From Jaenimonas drosophilae (Eukaryota; Euglenozoa; Kinetoplastea; Trypanosomatida; Trypanosomatidae): DNA of 64,000 nucleotides. A program made the translations under genes and the position numbers. This document shows positions 20,830-30,233 of the stretch, piece by piece. How positions within the stretch are numbered: the first letter of the stretch is position 1; the number at the start of each line of letters is the position of its first letter. The stretch lies in the NCBI GenBank assembly GCA_030849065.1, contig JASAON010001657.1, positions 173,907 to 237,906 on the forward strand, written 5' to 3'. The notes below the pieces were generated by a model. The model did not search any database. It had not been told where the DNA came from and saw nothing but the letters and a program-made list of their open reading frames with translations.

Positions 20830-21178
20830 GGTGCGTTGGAATAGGTGATTCAAATCACAACTAGATGAGGGCTTGGACAAATTATACTTTCGATGAAACG
20901 AGCGAGTAAACACAAGATGTAAGAAGGGGTATGTCTTAGATTTGCAGACATCATTGTTTGCAGAGAATACATGAAGTGAGTGTGTTTTAATCCGTGGAGA
21001 GTAGTTTGTGACGTGATGACCTCGAAGTGGTTGCGTTTTTTTTTTTTTCAGAGCCTCAGCATCACTGTTGATATATAGAGGTGGTAAGACCAGATGTCTC
21101 GATATCAACTATTCCCAACTGCAGAGATGTGATGCCACCATGCGGGCGAAGGATGCTCGACATGACGTCTCTCACTCT
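20830..21178. other. Intergenic region with poly-T/poly-A run
   Basis: About 350 bases. A 13-base T run at 21036-21048 followed by CAG looks like a plus-strand splice acceptor, but no plus-strand gene follows; on the coding strand it is a poly-A run in the HIT gene 3' region. Nothing else recognised. Confidence 0.5.
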
Positions 21179-21607
21179 TTATTCCTGGATCTTCTCGAGC
21201 TCCTCACGAATGGCGGCGGCATCTTGAGCAAACAACTCGTGATTTGTTGGCATCATTTCCCAGCTGTTGATGCGCAGTCCACTTGACTCATCTCGCTTAG
21301 GGATGATGTGGAAGTGCACGTGTGGCACCTCCTGATGGGCCAGCTTGCCATTGTTTTGCAGCACGTTGTACTGCGTCTCCCCATCAGGGCCCGCGGTGAC
21401 ACGAGAGATCTTGGCAATCAGGCGACCCACATCTGCCGCAGAATCCAAATCACACTGGTGCAGACGCTCTGCGTGCTGCTTCGGAATCACAAGAACATGT
21501 CCACGAGCGAGGGGGTTGATGTCCATGAAGGCCAGTGCCTTCGTCGTCTCCGCTACCTTGTGGCAGGGAATTGCTCCTTCAACAATCTTGCAGAAGATGC
21601 ACGACAT
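21179..21607 (-). CDS. HIT-family nucleotide hydrolase (HINT-like)
   Basis: A 142-residue protein that spans the whole HIT fold and nothing else. It starts with CIFCKIVEGAIP, the usual zinc-binding-type N-terminus (C-x2-C), has the middle motif GHVLVIPKQHAERL, and ends the fold with the catalytic histidine triad in VPHVHFHIIPK. HINT-type enzymes hydrolyse phosphoramidates such as AMP-lysine. The ATG at 21607 is genuine, and a pyrimidine-rich tract on the minus strand (21660-21700) offers a splice acceptor. Confidence 0.9.
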   Translation of the reverse strand: MSCIFCKIVEGAIPCHKVAETTKALAFMDINPLARGHVLVIPKQHAERLHQCDLDSAADVGRLIAKISRVTAGPDGETQYNVLQNNGKLAHQEVPHVHFHIIPKRDESSGLRINSWEMMPTNHELFAQDAAAIREELEKIQE

Positions 21608-21898
21608 CAGTGGAACGATAAGCGTATGAGCAGGGAATGATAGCTAAAGATGCCTCTTGGCACACAAGAAGATTGAGAAACAGAACAGGCAAGAGTGAAT
21701 TGTGTGTCTCACAGACTTTGTAATGAGTGAACGAGGATGACGCAACAGCTGAATTGAGCAAAGTAAGTTGGCGACAATGGAAATGACCCCACGAGGTCCG
21801 TCCCGATGCACTACACAATATCGTAGTGGGTTGGCATGCTTCACCTCTGCCGAGCGAATTTGATGCTGTTGTGGTGCGTGTCTAGAAACTGAACAACG

Positions 21899-24800
21899 CT
21901 ACTCCAGAACCGCAGCACGTCTGAAGCGGTGGTCTCCAGCTTGGCGCGAGCGACGTTGTGCTGTACGCCGACGTGGGGCCGAAGCCTCTGTCAGTGGGTT
22001 GCCATCGAGAGGTTCGCCCATGAGGTTGGTTTCCATCCGTACCTCCAAGGGAGTGTCGTCAACGTCCTCCTCCTCCACCTTCTTCTCGGCCGGCTTCACA
22101 ACAGTCTTCCTCGGCTCAACTGGCGGAGGTGGGGCCTTTGTCTTCACTTTCGCCTCGGTCTGCTGCTCATCCGCTGGTTCCCGCATAGCTTGTTGAAGGA
22201 GAACACCAGAAAGCTCACTCGTCATGCGAGGCATCTCCTCAGCACTTGGTGCCACAGCAGCAGGACTCCTATCCTCATGCGTTGGCAGAGGAGGCGTAGT
22301 GCCCTGTGGAGCCACTTCCTTCTCCACCACAGCCATCACCACCACCTCCTCCTCCTCCTCCTTCTTCCTGGGAACTGAGGCTGCGGCCGAAGCAGCCGCC
22401 TTCACCGCGGCCGCCAGCCGCGCCTTTTGCTGAGCTGCGGCGTGATGCTGTTCGTGGCGATACGCTTCAGTTCGTCGAGCAAGACGCTCAGCAATTGTTC
22501 TCGTGGCCTCGTGGCCAATGACCTGCTGTTGAGGGCCTCCGAGGGCCTCTTCCTCCCAGTGGGCGTTGAGCACATCCACGGTATAAGAGAGCTCCGCCAC
22601 CGCGGCATCAACCAAGGCAGTTCGTCGAGATTGACGCATCGCCGGAGAGAGGTCACCCCCCACTGAGGGGCCCTGGATGACCTCGCTCACTCTGGCCAAG
22701 GCCGCCACGGTGTTGGTCAAGCACGTCTTGGCGAAGGAAAACTCCGCGAGCACCTCACCCGCACGTGCGGTACCATTCGTGGCCACCACCGCCTCCACCG
22801 ACTCCATGAGACGGAGCACCGTCAAGGCCTCTGCCTCAATCAGCAGGCTTCCATAGAGACAGAAGGTAGCGCTGCACTCGTCACTGAGCTCCATGGCGTT
22901 GATATCCGACGTGATGGCGGTTGACATGGTGGTTGCCACGTGGCCCATCAGCCTCTGAGTGACGAAGGCTCCAATGACGGGCTGATGAAGGCAGCGCAGT
23001 GTCTCATGTGCCTGGGCAACGAGGGCCATGCAGTCCCCAATGTAGGAGCGAACGGAGGATGAGTGCTGCTGGCCTAGGCGCTGCCAGTCCAGTGCAGGTT
23101 CCATAAAGCCAAAACGTCGGATTTCTCGTGTGATGAGTCGCTGAGGGATGGCCACAAAAAAGCGGAGCATGGTGTCCACGGCCAGTTGGCAGTGCTCCAC
23201 CACCGGAGTGATGAAGGTGGACACAAAGTACTGGCGCTTGGAACGTAGCATGGCAGCTCGTTCAGCCTTTTGAGCTTCACCCTGAGCCCCTTCCCGTGCA
23301 CACCCACAGTTGAGATCCACCATCACCTCCACCAATCCAGGAACGATGAGATGCTCCATCACGAGGGGAATGATGCAGTTTGGAAGACACAAGGTGTCTG
23401 CCAAACACTCCACCACCCTCCGCGAAAGCGTAGATGGATCAGCCTCGGAGTTACCACAGGCGGTCAAGCACTTGAGATGTTGCACATCAACAAAGGCCAG
23501 GAGGAGCTCTGCAATGAGTGAAGAAACGATCTCTTCATGGGCAGCGAGGTGTTCAAGAACCATAGAGCTATGGCCCAGTGCAACACGCATCGTGGCAGCA
23601 TCCGTTTCAGGGGCAGCTGCTCCCCCACCCTGTGAGGTCTTCTGTCGAGAGAAGCTCGTTCCTGGCGTCCGTCCAGAGCCCACTGCCTTCGCTGAGAACA
23701 GATCAGCGCTGTTGAACACCTCAATGCTCCTCCGCATGAAGGGGGTGATGCGGTCCACCACGACTGAAAGAAGATTCACAAATTTGTTGCTGAGCTCGGA
23801 TGAAGCGTAGTCGCGGCTCAGACGAGGTCGCACGCTGAACTCCAATGGCACAATGGATGGTGTCTGGATGGATGGGAGGGACGTGATGTAGGCCTTTGAC
23901 ACTGAGGACACTCCACGAAAGTAGGTACGTAGGCACGAGGTGCGGAGCTGCTCCAAGTCCTCTAAGAGGTGCCGAACATCATCTAACTCCCCCTCACCAT
24001 TCTGGCTCAACGTTGAGCAGGATTCCCCAATCGTCGTCTTAAGACGTAGCACAGAACTGCTAATAATGTTCATCATTTGCTCAAATTGGCCCAACAACAC
24101 CTCCACTAGCGTGGCGGCAAAGAGCTCCACCCGCTCGGAGCTGTGCGCATCCGTCAAGTCCTCTGTGGTACACTCACGTAGGCTGGCCACCAAGGAGTCA
24201 AACAAACTCCGGTTGGTGAAGGCAGCCATCAAGGGTTGGATGAGTGATGCTGTGTAGTGAATCATGCGTCGCACCCCATCCACGGACATCTCACGCAGAC
24301 TACGCCCGCAGGGCCCACTGCGGTCCACGGTTCCAAGAACAGGGAAAAAACGAAGAGGAGGCACTTCCTCTGACTCCTCCACCACCCCGTTGCGTCCTCG
24401 ACCAACATTGGCCACCGTAGCATCCTTCTTCATGGCTGCCGTGGCTTCGCGCACCATCCGCTCCAGTGAACTGCCCGGAGCGGGGGAGAAGTCGTAGCCC
24501 CCGGCGTGTATGGTGGCAGCAATGCCACCCCAGTATGTCACTACTGTGGTTTCCAGTGCCGCCATGCATCCCTCCGCCAACTGGACGGCGAAGGTGGTTT
24601 GGGCAGCTGTGCGGCTCATGATGCTGGACTCGGCCTGAGTGCCTTCCAGGAGCTGCTGGAGAAGACTCTTGGCGTGCTCCACGGCTTGAGAACAACTGCT
24701 GGCTACCACCTCCGTCAAGTCAAGGCCGTCCAAGCTGCAGGTGATGATTGTACCTGTTGGATCTGGCGTGCTAAATGCCTCCATCACCCGCTGCAGCAAT

Positions 24801-26467
24801 GCCTCCTCGGCAGCACCATCATCAGGGTGGGGCTGAGGATGGGTGGGTGAGGATGGCGCCATTGGATCGGTCCTTGTGGGTTCAAAGGTGAAGGGAAGTC
24901 CTGAAAAAGAGTCCGTGAGGGCGCCCAAGGCACCCACAGCGGACTCACCCACCGTGTCCTTGTGCAGATCTGGACCAGTTGTGGTCCACCGCTTGTCATG
25001 GCTACCTCGTGTGGCGCCACCCTCCTCCTCTTCCTTCTCCCCGCGTGCGGCATGGTTCACCGCAGTCCAACGCCGTGCCTCTTGGGAAACATCACTGGCG
25101 GACTTCAGAAGCAAACGTCTGTGTTGATTGCAGACGAGTCGGAGATAAAACTGAGCTGGGTGGAGTACCTCGGGAGGAGTGCCGTGTGTGATGCTGGAGG
25201 AGGTAGTCGGACGTGGACGTAAATAGGGGACGGATGAAGGTTGTTCTACCCGAATGGTACGCAGCTTAGACTGAAGAGCCAAGCAAAAATGGCGTAGCTG
25301 CAAGGTGCTGATGCTTACATCCATCATCATGGATAGCGAGTCCTCAAGACCCACCGTGTCTCGTGCGTGAAGGCTAGAGATCTGCTCGGAGATGCGATGG
25401 CAGAGGTACAAGGACGCTCGAAGTAGGGAGAGCGCAAACCCATACGCTAAGGTGCAATGAGATGCGGTGGCGGACCAGCGCGAACGATGTGGTTGGTTCC
25501 GTGGCTTGGATATTGAAGATGCCTCACTTGCCGGTGGAGGTGGACTAGCCTCCACTTCCTCCTCTTCTGCATTTCCCGTCGCTGAGCCATCCAGGAGGTC
25601 GTAGTGTTCCTCGAGATAGAGCATCGCTCGTCGAAGCTGAACAACACCAGCTTCATAATTGGCTCGTGTAGCCACGCGGGTTCGCTGAGCCCCCACATCT
25701 CGCAAGACCACGAGAGGAACGTCACACCACAGCAGCAGCTTCTCATCCGGCTTCAGTGCGTAAAACTTTCCTAAACGAAGCATGGAAGGACCCGCGGCGG
25801 AGCTCTCCAGTGCCCCGTGAACCCTCCCACTCATATTGGCATGTGGCTCATCATTCTCCGAGTCACCTTCCTCATCCTCTTCCGTTTCCTCCTCCTCATC
25901 CACGGTACCTGAGGCGAGTGAAGACGTGGCTGGGCTATGTGCCGCGCCGTCTCGCGGGGAGGTGGCCTCCACATTCGCATGATTGGGTAAAGATGATGCC
26001 TGAATAGGCACAGCCACGGGCGTTGCACAGCTCGCATACACGGCCCCAGGAGTACTCCAAACACTTAGCATCTTCTCCAGTGCCTCTTGGTTCAATTGGC
26101 TTTCACGCAACGCAGCAAATGCCTCCACAGAGGGTCGAGAGAGGTTCTCTCCATGGGCTGTGGCGCGCCGGAAGGACTCAATGAGGCCAGTGAGCGCATC
26201 ACCTGTGAAGAGAGCCCGGTCACTGTCGTATACGGCTTGGAGCGTCTCTCTGGACTGAATGAAGGTACCCAAGTGGTCGGAAACAAGCTGCTTGAGCTCC
26301 TCCCCGGTGGCGGATGCCTCACTCTTCACGGACGCCACCAACTCCTTTTCAAACTTTGTGTAGTGATCCTTGGACAGCACACGCAAGAGGTACTCTCGTG
26401 GACTGAAGGAACGACTCGTGAAATCCACCTGCGCCGTGGAAGGATCACCATCTCCATCCCCGTCCAT
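21899..26467 (-). CDS. SEC5: Probable exocyst subunit Sec5 (EXOC2)
   Basis: A 1522-residue protein predicted to belong to the tethering complex that docks secretory vesicles, probably at the flagellar pocket. The N-terminal stretch has FSPREYLLRVLSKDHY, then EELKQLVSDHLGTFIQSRE. This matches the Sec5 pattern of an F-P-x-x-Y-L block followed by an LKxLV...F(I/V)xx(K/R) helix. The body is long and helical, as in CATCHR tethers, with an acidic insert near 190-215 (EEEETEEDEEGDSENDE) and inserts rich in Gly and Pro. The C-terminal 200 residues are Glu/Pro/Ala-rich, then Arg-rich, and probably disordered. The frame begins with TTG at 26488; the first ATG is 26467. Other CATCHR proteins (Vps51/Vps54 type) are the main alternative. 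Confidence 0.65.
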   Translation of the reverse strand: MDGDGDGDPSTAQVDFTSRSFSPREYLLRVLSKDHYTKFEKELVASVKSEASATGEELKQLVSDHLGTFIQSRETLQAVYDSDRALFTGDALTGLIESFRRATAHGENLSRPSVEAFAALRESQLNQEALEKMLSVWSTPGAVYASCATPVAVPIQASSLPNHANVEATSPRDGAAHSPATSSLASGTVDEEEETEEDEEGDSENDEPHANMSGRVHGALESSAAGPSMLRLGKFYALKPDEKLLLWCDVPLVVLRDVGAQRTRVATRANYEAGVVQLRRAMLYLEEHYDLLDGSATGNAEEEEVEASPPPPASEASSISKPRNQPHRSRWSATASHCTLAYGFALSLLRASLYLCHRISEQISSLHARDTVGLEDSLSMMMDVSISTLQLRHFCLALQSKLRTIRVEQPSSVPYLRPRPTTSSSITHGTPPEVLHPAQFYLRLVCNQHRRLLLKSASDVSQEARRWTAVNHAARGEKEEEEGGATRGSHDKRWTTTGPDLHKDTVGESAVGALGALTDSFSGLPFTFEPTRTDPMAPSSPTHPQPHPDDGAAEEALLQRVMEAFSTPDPTGTIITCSLDGLDLTEVVASSCSQAVEHAKSLLQQLLEGTQAESSIMSRTAAQTTFAVQLAEGCMAALETTVVTYWGGIAATIHAGGYDFSPAPGSSLERMVREATAAMKKDATVANVGRGRNGVVEESEEVPPLRFFPVLGTVDRSGPCGRSLREMSVDGVRRMIHYTASLIQPLMAAFTNRSLFDSLVASLRECTTEDLTDAHSSERVELFAATLVEVLLGQFEQMMNIISSSVLRLKTTIGESCSTLSQNGEGELDDVRHLLEDLEQLRTSCLRTYFRGVSSVSKAYITSLPSIQTPSIVPLEFSVRPRLSRDYASSELSNKFVNLLSVVVDRITPFMRRSIEVFNSADLFSAKAVGSGRTPGTSFSRQKTSQGGGAAAPETDAATMRVALGHSSMVLEHLAAHEEIVSSLIAELLLAFVDVQHLKCLTACGNSEADPSTLSRRVVECLADTLCLPNCIIPLVMEHLIVPGLVEVMVDLNCGCAREGAQGEAQKAERAAMLRSKRQYFVSTFITPVVEHCQLAVDTMLRFFVAIPQRLITREIRRFGFMEPALDWQRLGQQHSSSVRSYIGDCMALVAQAHETLRCLHQPVIGAFVTQRLMGHVATTMSTAITSDINAMELSDECSATFCLYGSLLIEAEALTVLRLMESVEAVVATNGTARAGEVLAEFSFAKTCLTNTVAALARVSEVIQGPSVGGDLSPAMRQSRRTALVDAAVAELSYTVDVLNAHWEEEALGGPQQQVIGHEATRTIAERLARRTEAYRHEQHHAAAQQKARLAAAVKAAASAAASVPRKKEEEEEVVVMAVVEKEVAPQGTTPPLPTHEDRSPAAVAPSAEEMPRMTSELSGVLLQQAMREPADEQQTEAKVKTKAPPPPVEPRKTVVKPAEKKVEEEDVDDTPLEVRMETNLMGEPLDGNPLTEASAPRRRTAQRRSRQAGDHRFRRAAVLE

Positions 26468-26942
26468 CGTGCCTTGTCGCAGACTCAAACAGACTCAGAA
26501 TCCAACAGGACTTGACGTGAGTAATCAGCAACACCTACGCCACTGTTCCTATAGGCAGAAGAACAAACAAAGAACACAAAAAAAGTTAGACATTCGCGTT
26601 CAAGACTTAACATCACGGATTCAACCAAACATGAAAAGTGGGCAAAGAGTGGCCCATGAACTCTATCAGCATCAACGCAGCGGGAAAATTCCCAGGTGCA
26701 TTTTGATAAGAGCAGGAAAGTCAATATCGCCATCAACAACAAACAAAATACTACACCACTCAATTTAAAAAGAAAAAAGCCCAAAAGGGATTGAATGTGT
26801 GCGTAAATCATTGCCATCCATGCACAAACATTTGTTTGGTAAAAAAAAAGTGAAGTAATGAAGAAGAAAAAGGATAGCAGAACAGTTTCGTGTTCGTGCT
26901 CCTCACTATGTCAAGGAGGAGGAGGTGGTGGTGGAGGAAAAA
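26468..26942. other. Intergenic region, no gene seen
   Basis: About 475 bases, AT-rich in the middle (26560-26780), holding the Sec5 5' UTR and the 3' UTR of the PX-like gene. A GGA/GGT-rich run near 26915-26940 sits just beyond the PX gene stop. No gene recognised. Confidence 0.5.
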
Positions 26943-28085
26943 CTAGGTGGAAGCACATGTGGTATGCACAGCCTCTAGCAACGCTCCATTCACATCATCC
27001 GTGGCCTCAGAAAATGGTTGAAGGAACTCCTCTCGCCAGCCAATGGACAGTCGCCTGAGTACACTGTCATACCACTCTTGTTGCGCATCCAAATCGTCAA
27101 GGCAACGGCAACACAATTCTCTGTTCTCCAGTGCGAGAATGCAGTCGAGGCGGGCTACTCCGGCATCTAGATAGCCGCAGAGGAGACAGAGATGCTCTAC
27201 GGCACTCCCAAAGCCAATCATAGTCCTCTCCTCTGTGGTGCTGGTATACTGCCACTCGTTGAAGAATCGCCCGCTTAGATCAGATGAAAACCCAGCAGGC
27301 ATTCCACTGTCGTGGCGTACATGGCTGAGGTAGCTCGATAGGTGGTGAAGAAAAACACCGGTTGACTTTCGTTTTTCATGGAGGCGCGCGCGCAGTGCAC
27401 AAGCCTCTGGGATGACTGTAGAGCGCACGCCACTTCCACGTACATAGGAGATCTTGCATGCTGCCCGTGTCCTGATTGGTATATACTTGGTCAAGCGCTC
27501 CCATCCACATCGCGTCTGGAGGCGTTCCTTTGCCATCACGGAGAACTTCATCTCATAAAAAAACCGCCTCACCCACTCGGCGGTGAAGAGAACATCAGGC
27601 ACTTCAGCCAAGCCTTGAAAAAACTGCTCGATACACCAAAGTTGCTCGTCGGCAAGGTTAAGGTGTTTGAGCAGATTGCGATCTTGGATAAGGGGTGGAA
27701 TGAAGTGCTGCATGTAGTCCACTTCAAGGATGGCATGAAGTTGCTCATAGGCGCAGAATGGGTGAGTAACGGAGTGGTTCCCATGACCAATTGGTGTGGA
27801 CTTAAGAGTGGTGGTGCTGCCGTCTCCGTTCAACACCGTCGCCTCATGGTGCATTTGAGGTCTGTTCACCACCATGCGAATGAAGTAGTAGCGTGGGGTT
27901 CCCCCACTGGGGGTGATGAAGAACTGCACTGATGGTATATCGGGCTCCACGGTCGTTGGCGAGGACGCTGCAACATCGTCATCCATCACCTGGGTCTGGC
28001 TCGTCTCATCCGTCTGACTCTGTTCCATCACGCCACTTTGCTCGTCCACGTTAGAGGGGCTAAACAAATCATCGCTCGACTCCAT
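26943..28085 (-). CDS. PX-domain, sorting-nexin-like protein (possible SNX-BAR)
   Basis: A 380-residue protein. Residues about 52-178 resemble a PX domain, a phosphoinositide-binding module: a beta-rich start (VQFFITPS, YYFIRMVVNRP), then YEQLHAILEVDYMQHFIPPLI, which parallels the F-x-x-L...PPLP segment, then an EQFFQGLAEVPDVL helix as in the usual ExFL...HP segment. The conserved Arg of the RRYSDF motif is not obvious (THPFCAYEQL), so lipid binding is uncertain. The remaining 200 residues are helical and could form a BAR-type dimer, as in retromer-associated Vps5/SNX proteins. The N-terminus is acidic and Ser/Gln-rich. The ATG at 28085 is genuine. The call rests on pattern resemblance only. 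Confidence 0.5.
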   Translation of the reverse strand: MESSDDLFSPSNVDEQSGVMEQSQTDETSQTQVMDDDVAASSPTTVEPDIPSVQFFITPSGGTPRYYFIRMVVNRPQMHHEATVLNGDGSTTTLKSTPIGHGNHSVTHPFCAYEQLHAILEVDYMQHFIPPLIQDRNLLKHLNLADEQLWCIEQFFQGLAEVPDVLFTAEWVRRFFYEMKFSVMAKERLQTRCGWERLTKYIPIRTRAACKISYVRGSGVRSTVIPEACALRARLHEKRKSTGVFLHHLSSYLSHVRHDSGMPAGFSSDLSGRFFNEWQYTSTTEERTMIGFGSAVEHLCLLCGYLDAGVARLDCILALENRELCCRCLDDLDAQQEWYDSVLRRLSIGWREEFLQPFSEATDDVNGALLEAVHTTCAST

Positions 28086-28625
28086 TGAAGGTTGTTGGCG
28101 TTCGTAAGTGGCAGAAACTCAATGTGCTTTGATTCGAAAATGGGGGGCAGAGATGTATGCTTTGAGAATGGAATAGAGAGAAAATGTTTTCGGAAAATAT
28201 CAAAGGGCGGTGTTCGAGTGTGGGTCTTCGCTAGAAAAACAAAACAAAGAAGGAAGGAGTAGAAGTTGGTGAAGTGCTCATGAACCATCGGCCACCAAAA
28301 ACATCGAAATTATAGAGCCAGCATGATGAGCATAACGGCAGTATAGCCTGAAGGAACATCATCATGCCAAATGATACCAACAAATCGAAGCAACTTCCAC
28401 CCTCGTTGCCGCTCTGCGGTTCACGCAAGTATGTACATGAAAAGCCTGGAAACTGCCATATAGGTGGCAGCTGTGGGCCCAACCTCCCTTCCTCTTTCCT
28501 TTATGTGTTCTGATCTTCACTGCAACAGAGATACACTCAAGTGAGGGAAGGTGGAGGACCTCAGCACCAACATCTGCAGTCGCTCCCTCGCCTCTCTCCA
28601 ACGTGCACAACACAAAGACTCAGAT
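28086..28625. other. Intergenic region, no gene seen
   Basis: About 540 bases between the CFAP184 stop and the PX-like gene start. On the minus strand T/C-rich tracts at 28170-28260 are candidate splice-acceptor tracts for the PX-like gene. No open frame with protein-like composition. Confidence 0.5.
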
Positions 28626-29810
28626 TCAACTAGGGTAGTGGCTAATCACTCGGTGGAGTGATTCGATGACGGGCTTCTGACCATCAATGAACTCTAGAAG
28701 TTGGCGATGCTTATCGGTGAGCTCCACCACCTTGACGCGGGTCTGATCAATCACTGCCTTTCGCTTTTCATAGTCCAGAAGCAGATCCTCCGAGCCCACC
28801 AGTGGCATCTTCTCCTTCATGCGCAAGTTGGCATGGAGGAACCCATCACGCCTGCGCTTCGTCTGTGCTAGTCGGTCGCGCACCCCATTCAGTTCGTCCT
28901 CCGTCGCAGAAACCTGCTGACGCAGCTGGGCGTTTTCACCCTTCATAAATTCTAACTTCTCCTTTACATGGGTCAGAACGTGGATCGTGGTGGTGACTTT
29001 GCGGCGTAGCTTCACCAAGTCTTCGTTTCGCTCCTCGATCTTCTCATTCAGATTGGTGTTCTCAATCTTGAGCTGTTCAAAGTCAATCAGATACATCCCA
29101 TCGCTGTGCTTGTCCTTGTCCGTCGCACTACCGCGGAGCTTCACCGCCTGGTTCTTGAGTTGCAGGTAGCGCACCCGTGTGGACTGAATACGCGACCGCT
29201 GCGCCTCTTCCGTGTCTAGAAATTGCTGAATGTCCTCCGAAGGAACGGGGCAGCTCGAGCGAACAAATTTGGCCGTCGTGGACATGCCGCGAAGGTAAGT
29301 ACGGAAGTTGCTCTCCTGGGTGATGGCTGAATCAATGGTACCTTGGTGATGAAGACGCAGCTGCTCTAGCTCCTGCTCCGCCCCACGCCGCTTGTTCGCC
29401 ACACGTTTCTTCTCCTCGCCCATTTGACGCACCAGAGACCAATACGTCTGCTCCGCCTCGGGGGTGGTCAAGGCCGTCCCTTCATCTTCACCCTTTCGGG
29501 TACGTTGTTCGGCCAGGTGTTTGGCTAAGATGCGCTGATAGGCAAGGTTCTGCTCCACCGTAGTTTCACGATCCACAAGAAGTCGCCGATACTCATCCAA
29601 CAACGCCTCTCGTTGTTCCTCGGGTGTGAGGTCCACTTCCTGCACGGTTGCCGCAGCCGCAGCAGCCGCAGAAGGGGCGTTGGTCGCCCTCTCTCGCTCG
29701 CGCTCCTCGTCTCGCGCCTGCTGAAAATCCTTCCAACGCTGCTGAATGGTGAAGGCGGCCTCAGCTTGAAGGGCCTCCTCCCTGCGCTTGGCCTCCTCCT
29801 CTTCGTACAT
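28626..29810 (-). CDS. CFAP184: Ciliary coiled-coil protein CFAP184/CCDC96
   Basis: A 394-residue coiled-coil protein of the CCDC96/CCDC113 family, found at the base of axonemal radial spokes and nexin links. The signature block at about 240-285 (GMYLIDFEQLKIENTNLNEK, IEERNEDL, HVLTHVKEKL) is the most conserved part of this family. An IQ-like helix (FTIQQRWKDFQQ, about 21-32), a short Ala run (49-55) and acidic/basic heptads precede it. The frame is open to 29888, but there it only reads a CA/TG microsatellite as Thr-His repeats; the ATG at 29810 starts the ordered protein. CCDC113 (CFAP263) is the alternative, but the long charged N-terminus favours CCDC96. Confidence 0.85.
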   Translation of the reverse strand: MYEEEEAKRREEALQAEAAFTIQQRWKDFQQARDEERERERATNAPSAAAAAAATVQEVDLTPEEQREALLDEYRRLLVDRETTVEQNLAYQRILAKHLAEQRTRKGEDEGTALTTPEAEQTYWSLVRQMGEEKKRVANKRRGAEQELEQLRLHHQGTIDSAITQESNFRTYLRGMSTTAKFVRSSCPVPSEDIQQFLDTEEAQRSRIQSTRVRYLQLKNQAVKLRGSATDKDKHSDGMYLIDFEQLKIENTNLNEKIEERNEDLVKLRRKVTTTIHVLTHVKEKLEFMKGENAQLRQQVSATEDELNGVRDRLAQTKRRRDGFLHANLRMKEKMPLVGSEDLLLDYEKRKAVIDQTRVKVVELTDKHRQLLEFIDGQKPVIESLHRVISHYPS

Positions 29811-30233
29811 GGCGGAGTCAACTAAGTATAGGTATCCAAAGGATGTACTGTGTGTGTGTGTGTGTGTGTGTGAGTGTGTGCGCACCAAAATTCTATGTGC
29901 GCTTCACGCCAAAACGCTTTTGGTCAGCGTTTACACACAAAGAAGCTCACGTCCAACAAGAGACTACTATGTGCAGAAGATATTCACAGATTGAGAAGTT
30001 CAGAAGTAAGCATCAGTGAAGAAGAACGATAGGATACGGAATTTATACGCAACCATGCGTGCGAACAGACAACACATAGCTGCCAAATGAACGGCCATCA
30101 TCAACGTGGGCCTCAAGCACCAAAGCATGAAGGGAGAGGGGGGAAAAAATGTAGCCCGCTCACATCAACGTCATCGGAGAGAGCTAACCGGAGCGGGAGT
30201 GGTGGCGATCTCTTAAGGTTTGTTTCAGCTGCA
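29811..30233. other. Intergenic region, no gene seen
   Basis: About 420 bases with the TG microsatellite at its left end and the KH-protein 3' UTR at its right end. A G-rich and A-rich run (gggagaggggggaaaaaa) lies near 30129-30150. No gene recognised. Confidence 0.55.
29849..29872. repeat. (TG)12 microsatellite
   Basis: Twelve TG units, followed by a broken extension (agtgtgtg). It sits 38 bases upstream of the CFAP184 start, so on the coding strand it is a CA repeat in the 5' UTR. Confidence 0.95.

Noticed and set aside
21036..21051. T13 followed by CAG on the plus strand, like a splice acceptor.
   Set aside because: No plus-strand gene follows; the HIT gene here is on the minus strand.
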